In this document: one piece after another, positions 1 to 9,016 of the stretch
Layout: each line of letters begins with the position of its first letter
How positions within the stretch are numbered: the stretch's first letter is position 1
Assembly: GCF_019599045.1 (NCBI RefSeq)
Contig: NZ_CP080623.1
Coordinates: 766,501-830,500, forward strand
Direction of reading: 5' to 3'
Length of the DNA stretch: 64,000 bases
Source of the DNA: Roseovarius sp. SCSIO 43702
GTDB taxonomy: Bacteria > Pseudomonadota > Alphaproteobacteria > Rhodobacterales > Rhodobacteraceae
Notes under the pieces: generated by a model
The model's input: the letters and a program-made list of their open reading frames with translations, nothing else
What the model was told of the DNA's origin: nothing
Database searches by the model: none
Translations under genes and position numbers: made by a program

Positions 1-657
1 CCCGCGCGCATCTTCGTCCCCGAGATGGCCGGCCCCGCCAAGATCGCGCTCATCCGGGCGCTGGGGGCCGATCTCGTGGTCGTGCCCGGCGCCTATGCCA
101 ACGCGCTCGAGGCCGCGCAGCAGCACGAGGCCGAGACCGGCGCGATGCAGATCCATGCCTATGACGCCGAGGCGACGGTCGCCGGGCAGGGCACCTGCAT
201 GGCCGAGTGGGAGGCGCAGGGCCTGCAGGCCGACACCGTGCTCATCGCGGTGGGCGGCGGCGGGCTGGTGGCGGGGGCGCTCGCCTGGCTCGGGGCCGCG
301 CGCCGCGTCGTCGCGGTCGAGCCGCGCACCTGTGCCGCGCTGCATGCCGCGCGTGCGGCCGGGCGCCCCGTGGACGTGGAGGTGTCAGGGCTGGCCGCCA
401 ACGCGCTCGGCGCGCGCCGGGCGGGCGAAATCGCCTTTGATCTCGCGCGGCGCCATGACGTGACGCCCGTGCTGGTCGAGGACGCCGACATCGCGGCGGC
501 GCAGGCGCGGCTCTGGCGGGAATTGCGTCAACTGGTCGAGCCCGCGGGCGCCGCCGCCCTCGCCGCGCTCACCTCGGGCGCCTACCGCCCCGAACCGGGC
601 GAGCGCGTGGCGGTGCTGGTCTGCGGCGGAAACATCGCGCCCGATCCGTTGGGATGA
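1..657 (+). CDS. serine/threonine dehydratase-family PLP enzyme (5' truncated by window edge)
   Basis: The open reading frame runs in from before base 1, so only the C-terminal 218 residues are visible. It has the tetra-glycine phosphate-binding loop of fold-type II PLP enzymes (AVGGGGLVAG, near visible residue 83) and the C-terminal CGGN motif typical of threonine/serine dehydratases. These enzymes deaminate Ser or Thr to 2-oxo acids, or act on hydroxyaspartate; the PLP lysine lies upstream, outside the window. No C-terminal ACT regulatory domain is present, so a biosynthetic IlvA-type allosteric enzyme is unlikely. The substrate cannot be decided from this fragment. Confidence 0.8.
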   Translation, partial: PARIFVPEMAGPAKIALIRALGADLVVVPGAYANALEAAQQHEAETGAMQIHAYDAEATVAGQGTCMAEWEAQGLQADTVLIAVGGGGLVAGALAWLGAARRVVAVEPRTCAALHAARAAGRPVDVEVSGLAANALGARRAGEIAFDLARRHDVTPVLVEDADIAAAQARLWRELRQLVEPAGAAALAALTSGAYRPEPGERVAVLVCGGNIAPDPLG

Positions 658-777
658 GGAGATCCGAAGGATGCCCGGTCTCGCCGGGATGATGGAGACC
701 GACAAAGCTCCTCCCGATTTTCCGCATTGCGCCCGGAGGCGAAGCGCGTAGCATCGCGCCAGATCCGAGGAGCCCCC

Positions 778-1938
778 ATGACCGACCGCCGCAACCGCCC
801 GCTTTCGCCCGCCACCAGGCTCGCGCAGGCGCTCAAATACGTGGACGAGCGCACCGGCGCGCTCGTGCCGCCGATCCAGCCCACGGCGACCTACGCGCGC
901 GATGCCGATTACGGCAAGCGCCGCGATTTCATCTATCGCCGCGACGGCAACGAGACGGTCGAACTGGCCGAGGCGATCATCGCCGATCTCGAGGAGGCCG
1001 AGGCCTGTCTGCTCTTCGCCAGCGGCATGTCGGCCTGCCATGCCATCATCGACGCGCTCGGGACCGGCGATCACGTCGTCGTACCCGAGGTGATGTATCA
1101 CGGTGTTTTGGCCGAGTTCCGCCGCGCCTCGGCGCTGGGGCGGCTCGAGGTGAGCCATTACCGCGCCGCCGATCTCGACGACCTGCGCGCGCAAATGCGG
1201 CCGGGCGAGACGACGCTCGTCTGGGTCGAGACGCCGAACAACCCCGACTGGGACGTGACCGACATCGCGGCGGCCGCGGCGATCGCGCACGAGGCGGGCG
1301 CGCGGCTCGTCACCGACTGCACCGCGACACCGCCCTGTGCCACGCGGGCGCTCGAGCACGGCGCGGATATCTCGTTCCATTCGGCGACGAAATACCTGGG
1401 CGGGCACTCCGACGTGACGGCGGGCGCGCTCTCGGTGCGCGAGACGGGCGCGTTCTGGCAGGCCCTGGCCGAGCGGCGGATGCTGCATGGCACGGTGCTG
1501 CATTCCTTCGACGCGTGGCTGCTGATCCGGGGGATGCGGACGCTGCCGCTGCGTTATGCCCGCCAGAGCGAAAGCGCCATGAAGATCGCGCGCCATTTCG
1601 ACGGGCATCCCGGCGTTGCGCGCGTGCTCTATCCGGGCCTTCCCGCGCATCCGGGCCACGAGATCGCCAAACGCCAGACCGGCGGGCAGTTCGGCGGGAT
1701 GCTCTCGCTCGTGATCCGCGGCGGTGAGCGGGCGGCGATCGACGTGGCGCGCGGCTGCGCGCTTTTCTATCCCGCCACCTCGCTCGGCGGGGTCGAAAGC
1801 CTGATCGAGCACCGCAAGACCGTCTCGGGCGAGGGGTTCCGGGTCGACCCCGCGCTCCTGCGGCTGTCGGTGGGGATCGAGGAGGCCGATGACCTCATCG
1901 CCGATCTCGAACAGGCGCTGGCGCGCGTGACGGGCTGA
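778..1938 (+). CDS. cystathionine gamma-synthase/beta-lyase family PLP enzyme
   Basis: A 386-residue fold-type I PLP protein of the Cys/Met metabolism family. The PLP lysine lies in SATKYLGGHSD (about residue 204), and the N-terminal segment with PTATYARDADYG is typical of the family's substrate and PLP phosphate region. Members cleave or form C-S bonds in cystathionine or related amino acids. The ATG at 778 follows an AGGAG sequence; the frame stays open to 727 but those residues look like untranslated leader. The upstream gene is also a PLP amino-acid enzyme on the same strand. Beta-lyase and gamma-synthase activities cannot be separated by eye. Confidence 0.82.
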   Translation: MTDRRNRPLSPATRLAQALKYVDERTGALVPPIQPTATYARDADYGKRRDFIYRRDGNETVELAEAIIADLEEAEACLLFASGMSACHAIIDALGTGDHVVVPEVMYHGVLAEFRRASALGRLEVSHYRAADLDDLRAQMRPGETTLVWVETPNNPDWDVTDIAAAAAIAHEAGARLVTDCTATPPCATRALEHGADISFHSATKYLGGHSDVTAGALSVRETGAFWQALAERRMLHGTVLHSFDAWLLIRGMRTLPLRYARQSESAMKIARHFDGHPGVARVLYPGLPAHPGHEIAKRQTGGQFGGMLSLVIRGGERAAIDVARGCALFYPATSLGGVESLIEHRKTVSGEGFRVDPALLRLSVGIEEADDLIADLEQALARVTG

Positions 1939-1968
1939 GCCATAGCGCCGGGCCGGGAGGCGCCGCAT

Positions 1969-2001
1969 CTGGCATGAAGCGCGGGGGTGATCTGGCCCTA
2001 T
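1969..2001 (+). promoter_or_regulatory. paired CTGG boxes upstream of xsc (putative TauR-like sites)
   Basis: CTGGCATGAA (1969-1978) and CTGGCCCTAT (1992-2001) are direct repeats 23 bp apart, 57 to 89 bases before the xsc start. The same two boxes recur 22 bp apart in front of the MocR/TauR-like gene (18987-19018). The second box resembles the TauR box CTGGACYTAA as I remember it. TATATC at 1999-2004 overlaps the second box and could be a -10 element; no clear -35 is seen, which fits an activator-dependent promoter. Confidence 0.6.
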
Positions 2002-2057
2002 ATCGCCGGGGGCGGCGCGGATAGGTATGGCGCAAATCTCATACGAGGATCGCCCCC

Positions 2058-3833
2058 ATGAAAATGACCACCGAAGAAGCCTTCGTCAAAACGCTCCAGA
2101 TGCACGGCATTCAACATGCCTTCGGCATCATCGGCTCGGCCTTCATGCCGATCTCCGACATCTTCCCCAAGGCGGGCATCACCTTCTGGGATTGCGCGCA
2201 CGAGGGATCGGGCGGGATGATGGCCGACGGCTATACCCGCGCCACCGGCAAGATGTGCATGATGATCGCCCAGAACGGCCCCGGCATCACCAACTTCGTG
2301 ACTGCCGTCAAGACGGCCTACTGGAACCACACGCCGCTCCTGCTGGTGACGCCGCAGGCCGCCAACAAGACCCTGGGGCAGGGCGGTTTCCAGGAGGTCG
2401 AGCAGATGGCCGCCTTCGAGGACATGGTCTGCTACCAAGAGGAGGTGCGCGACCCCTCGCGCATGGCCGAGGTGCTGAACCGCGTGATCCTCAACGCGAA
2501 ACGCTATTCCGCGCCCGCCCAGATCAACGTGCCGCGCGACTACTTCACGCAGGTGATCGACATCGAGCTTCCGCGCATCGTCGAGTTCGAGCGTCCCTCG
2601 GGCGGGGAGGCCGCGCTTGACGAGGCGGCGAAGCTGCTGTCGGAGGCGAAATTCCCCGTGATCCTCAACGGCGCGGGCGTGATCCTTGCCGGTGCGATCC
2701 CCGCGACGGCGAAACTGGCCGAGCGGCTCGACGCGCCGGTCTGCTGCGGCTACCAGCACAACGACGCCTTCCCCGGTTCGCACCCGCTTCATGCCGGGCC
2801 GCTGGGGTACAACGGCTCGAAGGCGGCGATGCAGCTCATCAGCCAGGCCGACGTGGTGCTCTGCCTCGGCACGCGGCTCAACCCGTTCTCGACCCTGCCG
2901 GGCTATGGCATCGACTACTGGCCGAAGGACGCGAAGATCATCCAGGTGGACGTGAAGCCCGAACGCATCGGCCTCACCAAGCCCGTCACCGTGGGTATCG
3001 TGGGCGATGCCAAGAAGGTGGCCGAAACGATCCTCGACAAGCTGTCGGACAACGCCGGCGACGCGGGCCGCGAGGAGCGCAAGGCCTTGATCGCCAAGAC
3101 GAAATCGGCCTGGGCGCAGGAGCTTTCCTCGATGGATCACGAGGAGGACGACCCCGGCACGACCTGGAACCAGCGCGCCCGCGACGCCAAGCCCGAGTGG
3201 ATGAGCCCGCGCATGGCGTGGCGCGCGATCCAGGCGGCGCTGCCGAAGGACGCGATCATCTCCTCCGACATCGGCAACAACTGCGCCATCGGCAATGCCT
3301 ATCCGTCCTTCGAGGAGGGGCGCAAATACCTCGCCCCCGGCCTTTTCGGGCCTTGCGGCTATGGCCTTCCGGCCGTGGTGGGCGCCAAGATCGGCTGTCC
3401 CGACACGCCGGTGGTCGGCTTCTCGGGCGACGGCGCCTTCGGCATCGCGGTCAACGAACTGACCGCGATCGGGCGCGGCGAATGGCCCGCCATCACGCAG
3501 GTCGTCTTCCGCAACTACCAGTGGGGCGCGGAAAAGCGCAACTCGACGCTCTGGTATGACGACAATTTCGTCGGCACCGAGCTTGACGAGGAGGTGAGCT
3601 ATGCCGGCATCGCCAAGGCCTGCGGGCTCGAGGGCGTGGTGGCGCGCACGATGGACGAGCTGACCGATGCGCTCGACCAGGCGATCAAGGACCAGAAGGC
3701 GGGCAAGACCACGCTGATCGAGGCGATGATCAACCAGGAACTGGGCGAGCCCTTCCGCCGCGACGCGATGAAGAAACCCGTCGAGGTGGCCGGGATCGAC
3801 CCCGCCGACATGCGCGAACAGCAGGTGGGGTAG
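2058..3833 (+). CDS. xsc: sulfoacetaldehyde acetyltransferase Xsc
   Basis: A 591-residue ThDP enzyme that converts sulfoacetaldehyde and phosphate to acetyl phosphate and sulfite, the shared desulfonation step for taurine, isethionate and related sulfonates. The N-terminal ThDP-activating Glu lies in CAHEGSGGMMADGYTR (about residue 55), and the ThDP/Mg motif starts at GDGAFGIAVNELTAIG (about residue 457). The length and the close match to remembered Xsc sequences separate it from acetolactate synthase. The ATG at 2058 follows GAGGA. It leads a same-strand run with pta, ackA and soeABC, which supplies the expected fates of both products. No taurine transaminase, taurine dehydrogenase or taurine transporter is in the window. 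Confidence 0.95.
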   Translation: MKMTTEEAFVKTLQMHGIQHAFGIIGSAFMPISDIFPKAGITFWDCAHEGSGGMMADGYTRATGKMCMMIAQNGPGITNFVTAVKTAYWNHTPLLLVTPQAANKTLGQGGFQEVEQMAAFEDMVCYQEEVRDPSRMAEVLNRVILNAKRYSAPAQINVPRDYFTQVIDIELPRIVEFERPSGGEAALDEAAKLLSEAKFPVILNGAGVILAGAIPATAKLAERLDAPVCCGYQHNDAFPGSHPLHAGPLGYNGSKAAMQLISQADVVLCLGTRLNPFSTLPGYGIDYWPKDAKIIQVDVKPERIGLTKPVTVGIVGDAKKVAETILDKLSDNAGDAGREERKALIAKTKSAWAQELSSMDHEEDDPGTTWNQRARDAKPEWMSPRMAWRAIQAALPKDAIISSDIGNNCAIGNAYPSFEEGRKYLAPGLFGPCGYGLPAVVGAKIGCPDTPVVGFSGDGAFGIAVNELTAIGRGEWPAITQVVFRNYQWGAEKRNSTLWYDDNFVGTELDEEVSYAGIAKACGLEGVVARTMDELTDALDQAIKDQKAGKTTLIEAMINQELGEPFRRDAMKKPVEVAGIDPADMREQQVG

Positions 3834-3898
3834 AAAGCCCGCCCCGGCCCCCCGCGGCGTGCCCACTGGACCTCTGCCGCACGATGGTCTTCTATGCA

Positions 3899-3965
3899 CC
3901 CGCCCCGGCCCCGAGCCGGGGCCTCGCGCCTTTTCACCGAGGCCCCGGCTCGGGGCCGGGGCGGG
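3899..3965. repeat. perfect 28-bp inverted repeat in the xsc-pta spacer
   Basis: The arms at 3899-3926 and 3938-3965 are exact reverse complements separated by 11 bases. Each arm is itself palindromic (GGCCCC-GAGCC-GGGGCC), so this is two head-to-head copies of one GC-rich unit. The unit resembles those between soxB and soxD (34673-34729), suggesting a dispersed REP-like family. In RNA it could fold as one long stem or as two hairpins, and it may tune expression of pta relative to xsc. There is no U-tract, so it is not a standard terminator. Confidence 0.9.
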
Positions 3966-3987
3966 GAGAAACAACCAGGGAATCCCG

Positions 3988-4920
3988 ATGACAGCCGCAT
4001 ACCCCTTCCTCTGCGCCACCCCGCCCCAGGCGCCCGCCGCGCTTCTCGACCGCGCGAGATCCGTGAGGCCGCCGCGCGTGGCGCTCGTGAACGCGGGGGC
4101 CGAGAACCCGCTCAACGGTATCCGCGAGGCGATGGACGAGGGGCTGGCCGAGCCGATCCTGATCGGCGACACCGCCAAGATCGAGGCCACGGCGCAGGCG
4201 ATCGAGTGGGACATCTCGGGGGTGCGCATCATCCACGCGCCGCGCGACATGGCCGGCCCCGAGGCCGCGCGCCTCGTCCGCGAGGGCGAGGCGGACGCGA
4301 TCATGAAGGGGCAGATCCACACCTCGACCTTTCTCAAGCAACTCCTGCCGTCGCGCGCGGGCCTGCGCGAGAAGGGCGGGCGCTGCGGCCATGTCTTTCA
4401 CATCACCGCGCCGGGGTCGGACCGGCCGCTTTTCCTCACCGACGCGGCGATGAACGTGGACCCCGACGTCGAGACGCGCAAGGCGTGCCTTGCGCACGCG
4501 GTCGGGCTTGCGCAGCTTCTCGGGAACGCGCGGCCGAAGGCGGGAATCCTCTCGCCCACCGAGGATCTTGTCGAGACGGTGCCGAACACGATCGAGGCCC
4601 GCCAGATCGAGACATGGGCGAAGGAGGCGCTGCCGCACGCGGTGGTGCAGGGGCCGATGGCGATGGACCTTATCCTTTCGGCCGAGGCGGCACAGGTGAA
4701 GGGCTTCGCCTCCGAGGTGGCGGGCGACGCGGACATCATCCTCACCCCCAACATCACCACCGGCAACGCGGTCTTCAAGATCATGGCCTTCGGCATGGGC
4801 TGCTGCTGCGCGGGGGTCGTGCTTGGCCTCAAGGTGCCGCTGCTGCTCACCTCGCGGGCACAGGAAGCCCCCTCGCGCATCGCCTCCGCCGCGCTGGGCG
4901 CGATCGTGGCGGCCCGATGA
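3988..4920 (+). CDS. pta: phosphate acetyltransferase
   Basis: A 310-residue single-domain phosphotransacetylase interconverting acetyl phosphate and acetyl-CoA. It has the family's short form without the regulatory N-terminal domain of enterobacterial Pta. Visible family features are DAIMKGQIHTSTFL (about residue 107) and the C-terminal PNITTGNAVFKIMAFG segment. The ATG at 3988 follows the long inverted repeat; the frame is open further upstream but that stretch is repeat sequence. Directly after xsc, its probable job is to turn Xsc-derived acetyl phosphate into acetyl-CoA. It overlaps ackA by four bases (ATGA), implying coupled translation. Confidence 0.92.
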   Translation: MTAAYPFLCATPPQAPAALLDRARSVRPPRVALVNAGAENPLNGIREAMDEGLAEPILIGDTAKIEATAQAIEWDISGVRIIHAPRDMAGPEAARLVREGEADAIMKGQIHTSTFLKQLLPSRAGLREKGGRCGHVFHITAPGSDRPLFLTDAAMNVDPDVETRKACLAHAVGLAQLLGNARPKAGILSPTEDLVETVPNTIEARQIETWAKEALPHAVVQGPMAMDLILSAEAAQVKGFASEVAGDADIILTPNITTGNAVFKIMAFGMGCCCAGVVLGLKVPLLLTSRAQEAPSRIASAALGAIVAAR

Positions 4921-5999
4921 TCCTCGTTCTCAACAGCGGATCGTCCTCGATCAAGTTCGCCGTGTTCGACGCGGACATACGACAGCGTATGTCGGGCGGC
5001 ATCGACGGGATCGGCGCGGCGGGCGGCACGCTGCGGCTGGGCGAGACCCGGGCCGAGACGGGCGCGGACACCCATACCGAGGCGCTCTCCGAGATCATGC
5101 GCGCGCTGGACGAGGCGGGCCATCCGCTCGACGCGCTGCGCGCGGTGGGGCACCGGGTGGTGCATGGCGGCGAGACGCTCACCGCGCCCGCGCGCGTCAC
5201 GCCCGGCATCCGGGCCGAGATCGAGGCGGCGGTGCCGCTGGCCCCGCTGCACAACCCCCACAACCTCGCCGGGATCGACGCGATTGCCGAACTGGCCCCC
5301 GACCTGCCGCAGGTGGCCTGTTTCGACACGGGCTTCCACGCCACCAACCCCGAGGTCGCGCGCCGCTATGCCATTCCCGACCGGGACGAGACGGCGGGCA
5401 TCCGGCGCTACGGCTTCCACGGGATCAGCTTCGACGCGATGGTCGCCACGTGGCGCGACCAGACCGGCACCGACCTGCCGCACCGCCTTCTCGCGCTCCA
5501 TCTCGGCAACGGCGCCTCGCTTTGCGCGATCCGCGAGGGGGAGTCGGCGGCGACCACCATGGGGTATTCGCCGCTCGAGGGGCTGACCATGGGCACGCGC
5601 TCGGGGAGCATCGACGGCAACGCGGTGCTGCACCTGGCCGAGGTGATGGGCATCGAGGGCGCGCGCGAACTGCTCAACCACGAAAGCGGCCTCCTGGGCC
5701 TTTCGGGCGAAAGCTCGGACATGCGCGCGCTGCGCGCCTCCGACAGCGCGGCGGCGGCCTTCGCGGTCGAGCATTTCTGCTACTGGGCCGCGCGCCACGC
5801 GGGCAGCATGATCGCCGCGATGGGCGGGATCGACGCCATGGCCTTCACCGGCGGCATCGGCGAGAACGCGGACCCCATACGCGACCGTATCGTCGATCTC
5901 CTGCGCTGGTCCGGTGACGTGCCGGTCCATGTCATCGAGGCGCGCGAGGAAGCGCAGATCGCCCGCGCCACCGCCGATCTTCTCTCGGGCGACGCGTGA
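4917..5999 (+). CDS. ackA: acetate kinase
   Basis: A 360-residue ASKHA-fold kinase converting acetyl phosphate and ADP to acetate and ATP. The N-terminal phosphate loop NSGSSSIKFAVF, the GNGASLCAI segment and the C-terminal FTGGIGEN motif are all present. It is slightly shorter than the usual 395-400 residues. The start overlaps the pta stop (ATGA). Its place between pta and the sulfite dehydrogenase genes gives Xsc-derived acetyl phosphate a second outlet with direct ATP formation, in addition to acetyl-CoA. Confidence 0.93.
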   Translation: MILVLNSGSSSIKFAVFDADIRQRMSGGIDGIGAAGGTLRLGETRAETGADTHTEALSEIMRALDEAGHPLDALRAVGHRVVHGGETLTAPARVTPGIRAEIEAAVPLAPLHNPHNLAGIDAIAELAPDLPQVACFDTGFHATNPEVARRYAIPDRDETAGIRRYGFHGISFDAMVATWRDQTGTDLPHRLLALHLGNGASLCAIREGESAATTMGYSPLEGLTMGTRSGSIDGNAVLHLAEVMGIEGARELLNHESGLLGLSGESSDMRALRASDSAAAAFAVEHFCYWAARHAGSMIAAMGGIDAMAFTGGIGENADPIRDRIVDLLRWSGDVPVHVIEAREEAQIARATADLLSGDA

Positions 6000-6111
6000 G
6001 AGGCGCGCGCATCTTATCCACCGGCCCGGACCGGGGCACCACGGCCGGCGCGAAAAACCGTCGCGCCCGGCGCGAATCCGTCCTAGCCTCGGTCGCGCGA
6101 AGGGAGGCCCC

Positions 6112-8934
6112 ATGACCCAGCCGACACTCGATCTCTCGCCCAAGGTCTCGGACGAGGTGCGCCGCACCACCTGCTACATGTGCGCCTGCCGCTGCGGGAT
6201 CAACGTGCATATGAAGGGCGGCAAGGTCGCCTATATCGAGGGCAATCGCGACCACCCGGTGAACCGGGGCGTGCTCTGCGCCAAGGGCAGCGCGGGCATC
6301 ATGCAGCACAACGCGCCCTCGCGCCTGCGCGCGCCGCTCAGGCGCACCGGTCCGCGCGGCTCGGGCCAGTTCGAGGAGATCAGCTGGGACGAGGCGCTCA
6401 AGATCGCGACCGACTGGCTCGCCCCGCTGCGCGAGGAGGCGCCGGAAAAGCTCGCCTTCTTCACCGGCCGCGACCAGTCGCAGAGCTTCACGAGCTACTG
6501 GGCGCAGAATTTCGGCACCCCCAACTACGCCGCGCATGGCGGCTTCTGCTCGGTCAACATGGCGGCGGCGGGCATCTACACCATGGGCGGCGCCTTCTGG
6601 GAATTCGGTCAGCCCGACTGGGACCACACCAGGCTTTTCATGCTGTTCGGCGTGGCCGAGGACCATGACAGCAACCCGATCAAGATGGGGCTGGCCAAGA
6701 TCAAGGCCCGCGGCGCACGGGTCATCGGCGTCAACCCCATCCGCACCGGCTACAACGCCGTCGCCGACGACTGGGTCGGCATCACGCCCGGCACCGACGG
6801 ACTTTTCATCCTGTCGCTCGTGCACGAGCTTCTGCGCGCCGGGAAAATCGACCTCGACTACCTCGCGCGCTACACCAACGCGCCCATCCTCGTGAACCGC
6901 GACAGCAAGTCGCCCGACTACGGCCTCTTCCTGCGCGACGACGACGGCAAGCCGCTCGTCATCGACCGCGAGACGAAGAAGCTCACGCCCTTCGACGCGC
7001 CCGGCGTGCGCCCCGACCTCTCCGCCACCCATCGCCACGGCGGCATCACGCACAAGCCGGTGATGCACCTCATCGCCACGCGCTACATGGACCGGAAATA
7101 CGCCCCCGAGGTCGTGGCCGAGCGGTGCGGCATCCCGGCCTCGCGCATTCGCGCCATCGCCACCGAACTGGCCCGCGTGGCCTTCGACGAGGCGTTCGAG
7201 CTCGACCACGAATGGACCGATTTCCGGGGTGAGACGCACAAGACCATGACCGGCCGCCCGGTCAGCTTCCACGCCATGCGCGGCATCTCGGCGCATTCCA
7301 ACGGGTTCCAGACCTGCCGCGCGCTCCACCTGCTGCAAATCCTTCTCGGCACGGTCGAGGTGCCCGGCGGCTTCCGCTTCAAGCCGCCCTATCCGAAACC
7401 CGTGCGCGCCCATCCCGCGCCCCATTGCGGCGTGACCCCCGGCAAGCCGCTCGACGGCCCGCACCTGGGTTACGTGCAGGGCCCCGAGGATCTCTGCCTG
7501 CGCGAGGACGGCAGCCCCGCCCGCATCGACAAGGCGTTCACCTGGGAAAACCCGCTCTCGGCGCATGGGCTCATGCACATGGTCATCTCGAACGCCCATG
7601 CGGGCGATCCCTACAGGATCGACACGCTTTTCATGTACATGGCCAACATGTCGTGGAACTCCTCGATGAACACGGGCGGCGTGCAGCAGATGCTGACCGA
7701 CACCGACGAGAACGGCGACTACGTCATCCCGCGCATCATCTATTCCGACGCCTACTCGTCCGAGATGGTGGCCTATGCCGACCTGATCCTGCCCGACACC
7801 ACCTATCTCGAGCGTTACGACTGCATCTCGCTTCTCGACCGGCCCATCTGCGAGGCCGGCGCGGCGGCGGACGCGATCCGCTGGCCGGTGGTGAAGCCTG
7901 ACCGGGATGTGCGCGGGTTCCAGTCCGTGCTCTGCGATCTCGGCGCGCGGCTGGGCCTGCCGGGCTTCGTCAACGCGGACGGGACACAGAAATACGCCGA
8001 TTACGCCGACTACATCGTCAACCACGAGCGCAAGCCGGGCATCGGCCCTCTCGCCGGCTGGCGCATGGGGGAAAAGGGGCTGACCCACGGGCGCGGCGGC
8101 CCGAACGCGGCCCAGCTCGACAGCTACATCTCGAACGGCGGCTTCTTCGTGAAGCACATCCCAGAGGGGGCGCAGTATTACAAGCCGTGGAACATGGCCT
8201 ACCAGGACTGGGCCGTCGGCATGGGCATCTTCGACGCGCCGCAACCTTACGTCTTCGACCTCTATGCCGAGACGCTGCGCCGCTTCCAGTTGGCCGCCGA
8301 GGGCCACGGCGACCGCCAGCCCCCCGACCACCTGCGCGGCCGGATAAAGGAGACGCTCGACCCCCTGCCCACCTGGTATCCGGCGGCCGAGGACGCGCAT
8401 GTGGATACGGCGGAATATCCCGTCCACGCGCTCACCCAGCGGCCCATGGCGATGTATCACTCCTGGGGTTCGCAGAACGCGTGGCTGCGCCAGATCCACG
8501 GGCATAACCCGCTCTACGTGCCCACGAAGCTCTGGCAGGCCCACGGCTTCGAGGAGGGCGACTGGGCGCGCGTCACCTCGGCCCATGGCACGATCACCGT
8601 GCCCGTGGCGCATATGGCCGCGCTCAACGAGAATACCGTCTGGACATGGAACGCCATCGGCAAGCGCAAGGGCGCCTGGGCGCTCGAGAAGGACGCGCCC
8701 GAGGCCACGAAGGGCTTCCTGCTCAATCACCTGATCCACGAACTGCTCCCGCCTCGCGGCGACGGGTTGCGCTGGGCCAATTCCGACCCGGTGACGGGAC
8801 AGGCCGCGTGGTTCGACCTGCGCGTCAAGCTCGAGAAGGTCGCGCCCCCGGCCGAAAGCCAGCCAAGCTTTCCCCCGCTCGACTCTCCCGTGGGGCAGGG
8901 GCCGGACGAACTGCAATGGAAGGTCGGAAAATGA
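6112..8934 (+). CDS. soeA: sulfite dehydrogenase (quinone) molybdopterin subunit SoeA
   Basis: A 940-residue molybdopterin oxidoreductase of the DMSO reductase family. The N terminus carries a [4Fe-4S] motif starting CYMCACRCG with a fourth Cys in VLCAKG about 27 residues on. There is no Tat signal, so the subunit should stay cytoplasmic, as known for SoeA. The length, the ferredoxin-type SoeB and the NrfD-like SoeC behind it match SoeABC, which oxidises cytoplasmic sulfite to sulfate and passes electrons to quinone. Placement after xsc gives it the obvious substrate. The ATG at 6112 has AGGGAGG upstream. A thiosulfate or polysulfide reductase is the alternative, less likely in this context. 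Confidence 0.88.
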   Translation: MTQPTLDLSPKVSDEVRRTTCYMCACRCGINVHMKGGKVAYIEGNRDHPVNRGVLCAKGSAGIMQHNAPSRLRAPLRRTGPRGSGQFEEISWDEALKIATDWLAPLREEAPEKLAFFTGRDQSQSFTSYWAQNFGTPNYAAHGGFCSVNMAAAGIYTMGGAFWEFGQPDWDHTRLFMLFGVAEDHDSNPIKMGLAKIKARGARVIGVNPIRTGYNAVADDWVGITPGTDGLFILSLVHELLRAGKIDLDYLARYTNAPILVNRDSKSPDYGLFLRDDDGKPLVIDRETKKLTPFDAPGVRPDLSATHRHGGITHKPVMHLIATRYMDRKYAPEVVAERCGIPASRIRAIATELARVAFDEAFELDHEWTDFRGETHKTMTGRPVSFHAMRGISAHSNGFQTCRALHLLQILLGTVEVPGGFRFKPPYPKPVRAHPAPHCGVTPGKPLDGPHLGYVQGPEDLCLREDGSPARIDKAFTWENPLSAHGLMHMVISNAHAGDPYRIDTLFMYMANMSWNSSMNTGGVQQMLTDTDENGDYVIPRIIYSDAYSSEMVAYADLILPDTTYLERYDCISLLDRPICEAGAAADAIRWPVVKPDRDVRGFQSVLCDLGARLGLPGFVNADGTQKYADYADYIVNHERKPGIGPLAGWRMGEKGLTHGRGGPNAAQLDSYISNGGFFVKHIPEGAQYYKPWNMAYQDWAVGMGIFDAPQPYVFDLYAETLRRFQLAAEGHGDRQPPDHLRGRIKETLDPLPTWYPAAEDAHVDTAEYPVHALTQRPMAMYHSWGSQNAWLRQIHGHNPLYVPTKLWQAHGFEEGDWARVTSAHGTITVPVAHMAALNENTVWTWNAIGKRKGAWALEKDAPEATKGFLLNHLIHELLPPRGDGLRWANSDPVTGQAAWFDLRVKLEKVAPPAESQPSFPPLDSPVGQGPDELQWKVGK

Positions 8935-8937
8935 GCC

Positions 8938-8990
8938 TGCTTCTTCTTGCCCGAAATATCCCGGGGTCCGGGGCAGAGCCCCGGTCCGAC
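8938..8990. repeat. dispersed GC hairpin repeat in the soeA-soeB spacer
   Basis: A CTTCTTCTTGCCCGAAATAT block followed by CCCGGGG and a hairpin (CCGGGGC-AGA-GCCCCGG at 8968-8984). A related element lies in the opposite orientation at 43604-43653, sharing the GAAA(A)TATCCCGGGG core next to a GC hairpin. It fills most of the 82-base gap inside the soe operon. A dispersed noncoding repeat of the genome is the simplest reading. Confidence 0.65.
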
Positions 8991-9016
8991 GCCCGCAGCT
9001 TGCGAAGGGCCGGGAC

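Noticed and set aside
385..1968. A 527-codon minus-strand frame opposite the Cys/Met PLP enzyme
   Set aside because: Low-complexity antisense shadow without family sequence, spanning two clear plus-strand genes.
3899..3965. The xsc-pta inverted repeat considered as an intrinsic terminator
   Set aside because: No U-tract follows either arm and the downstream genes appear to belong to the same unit.
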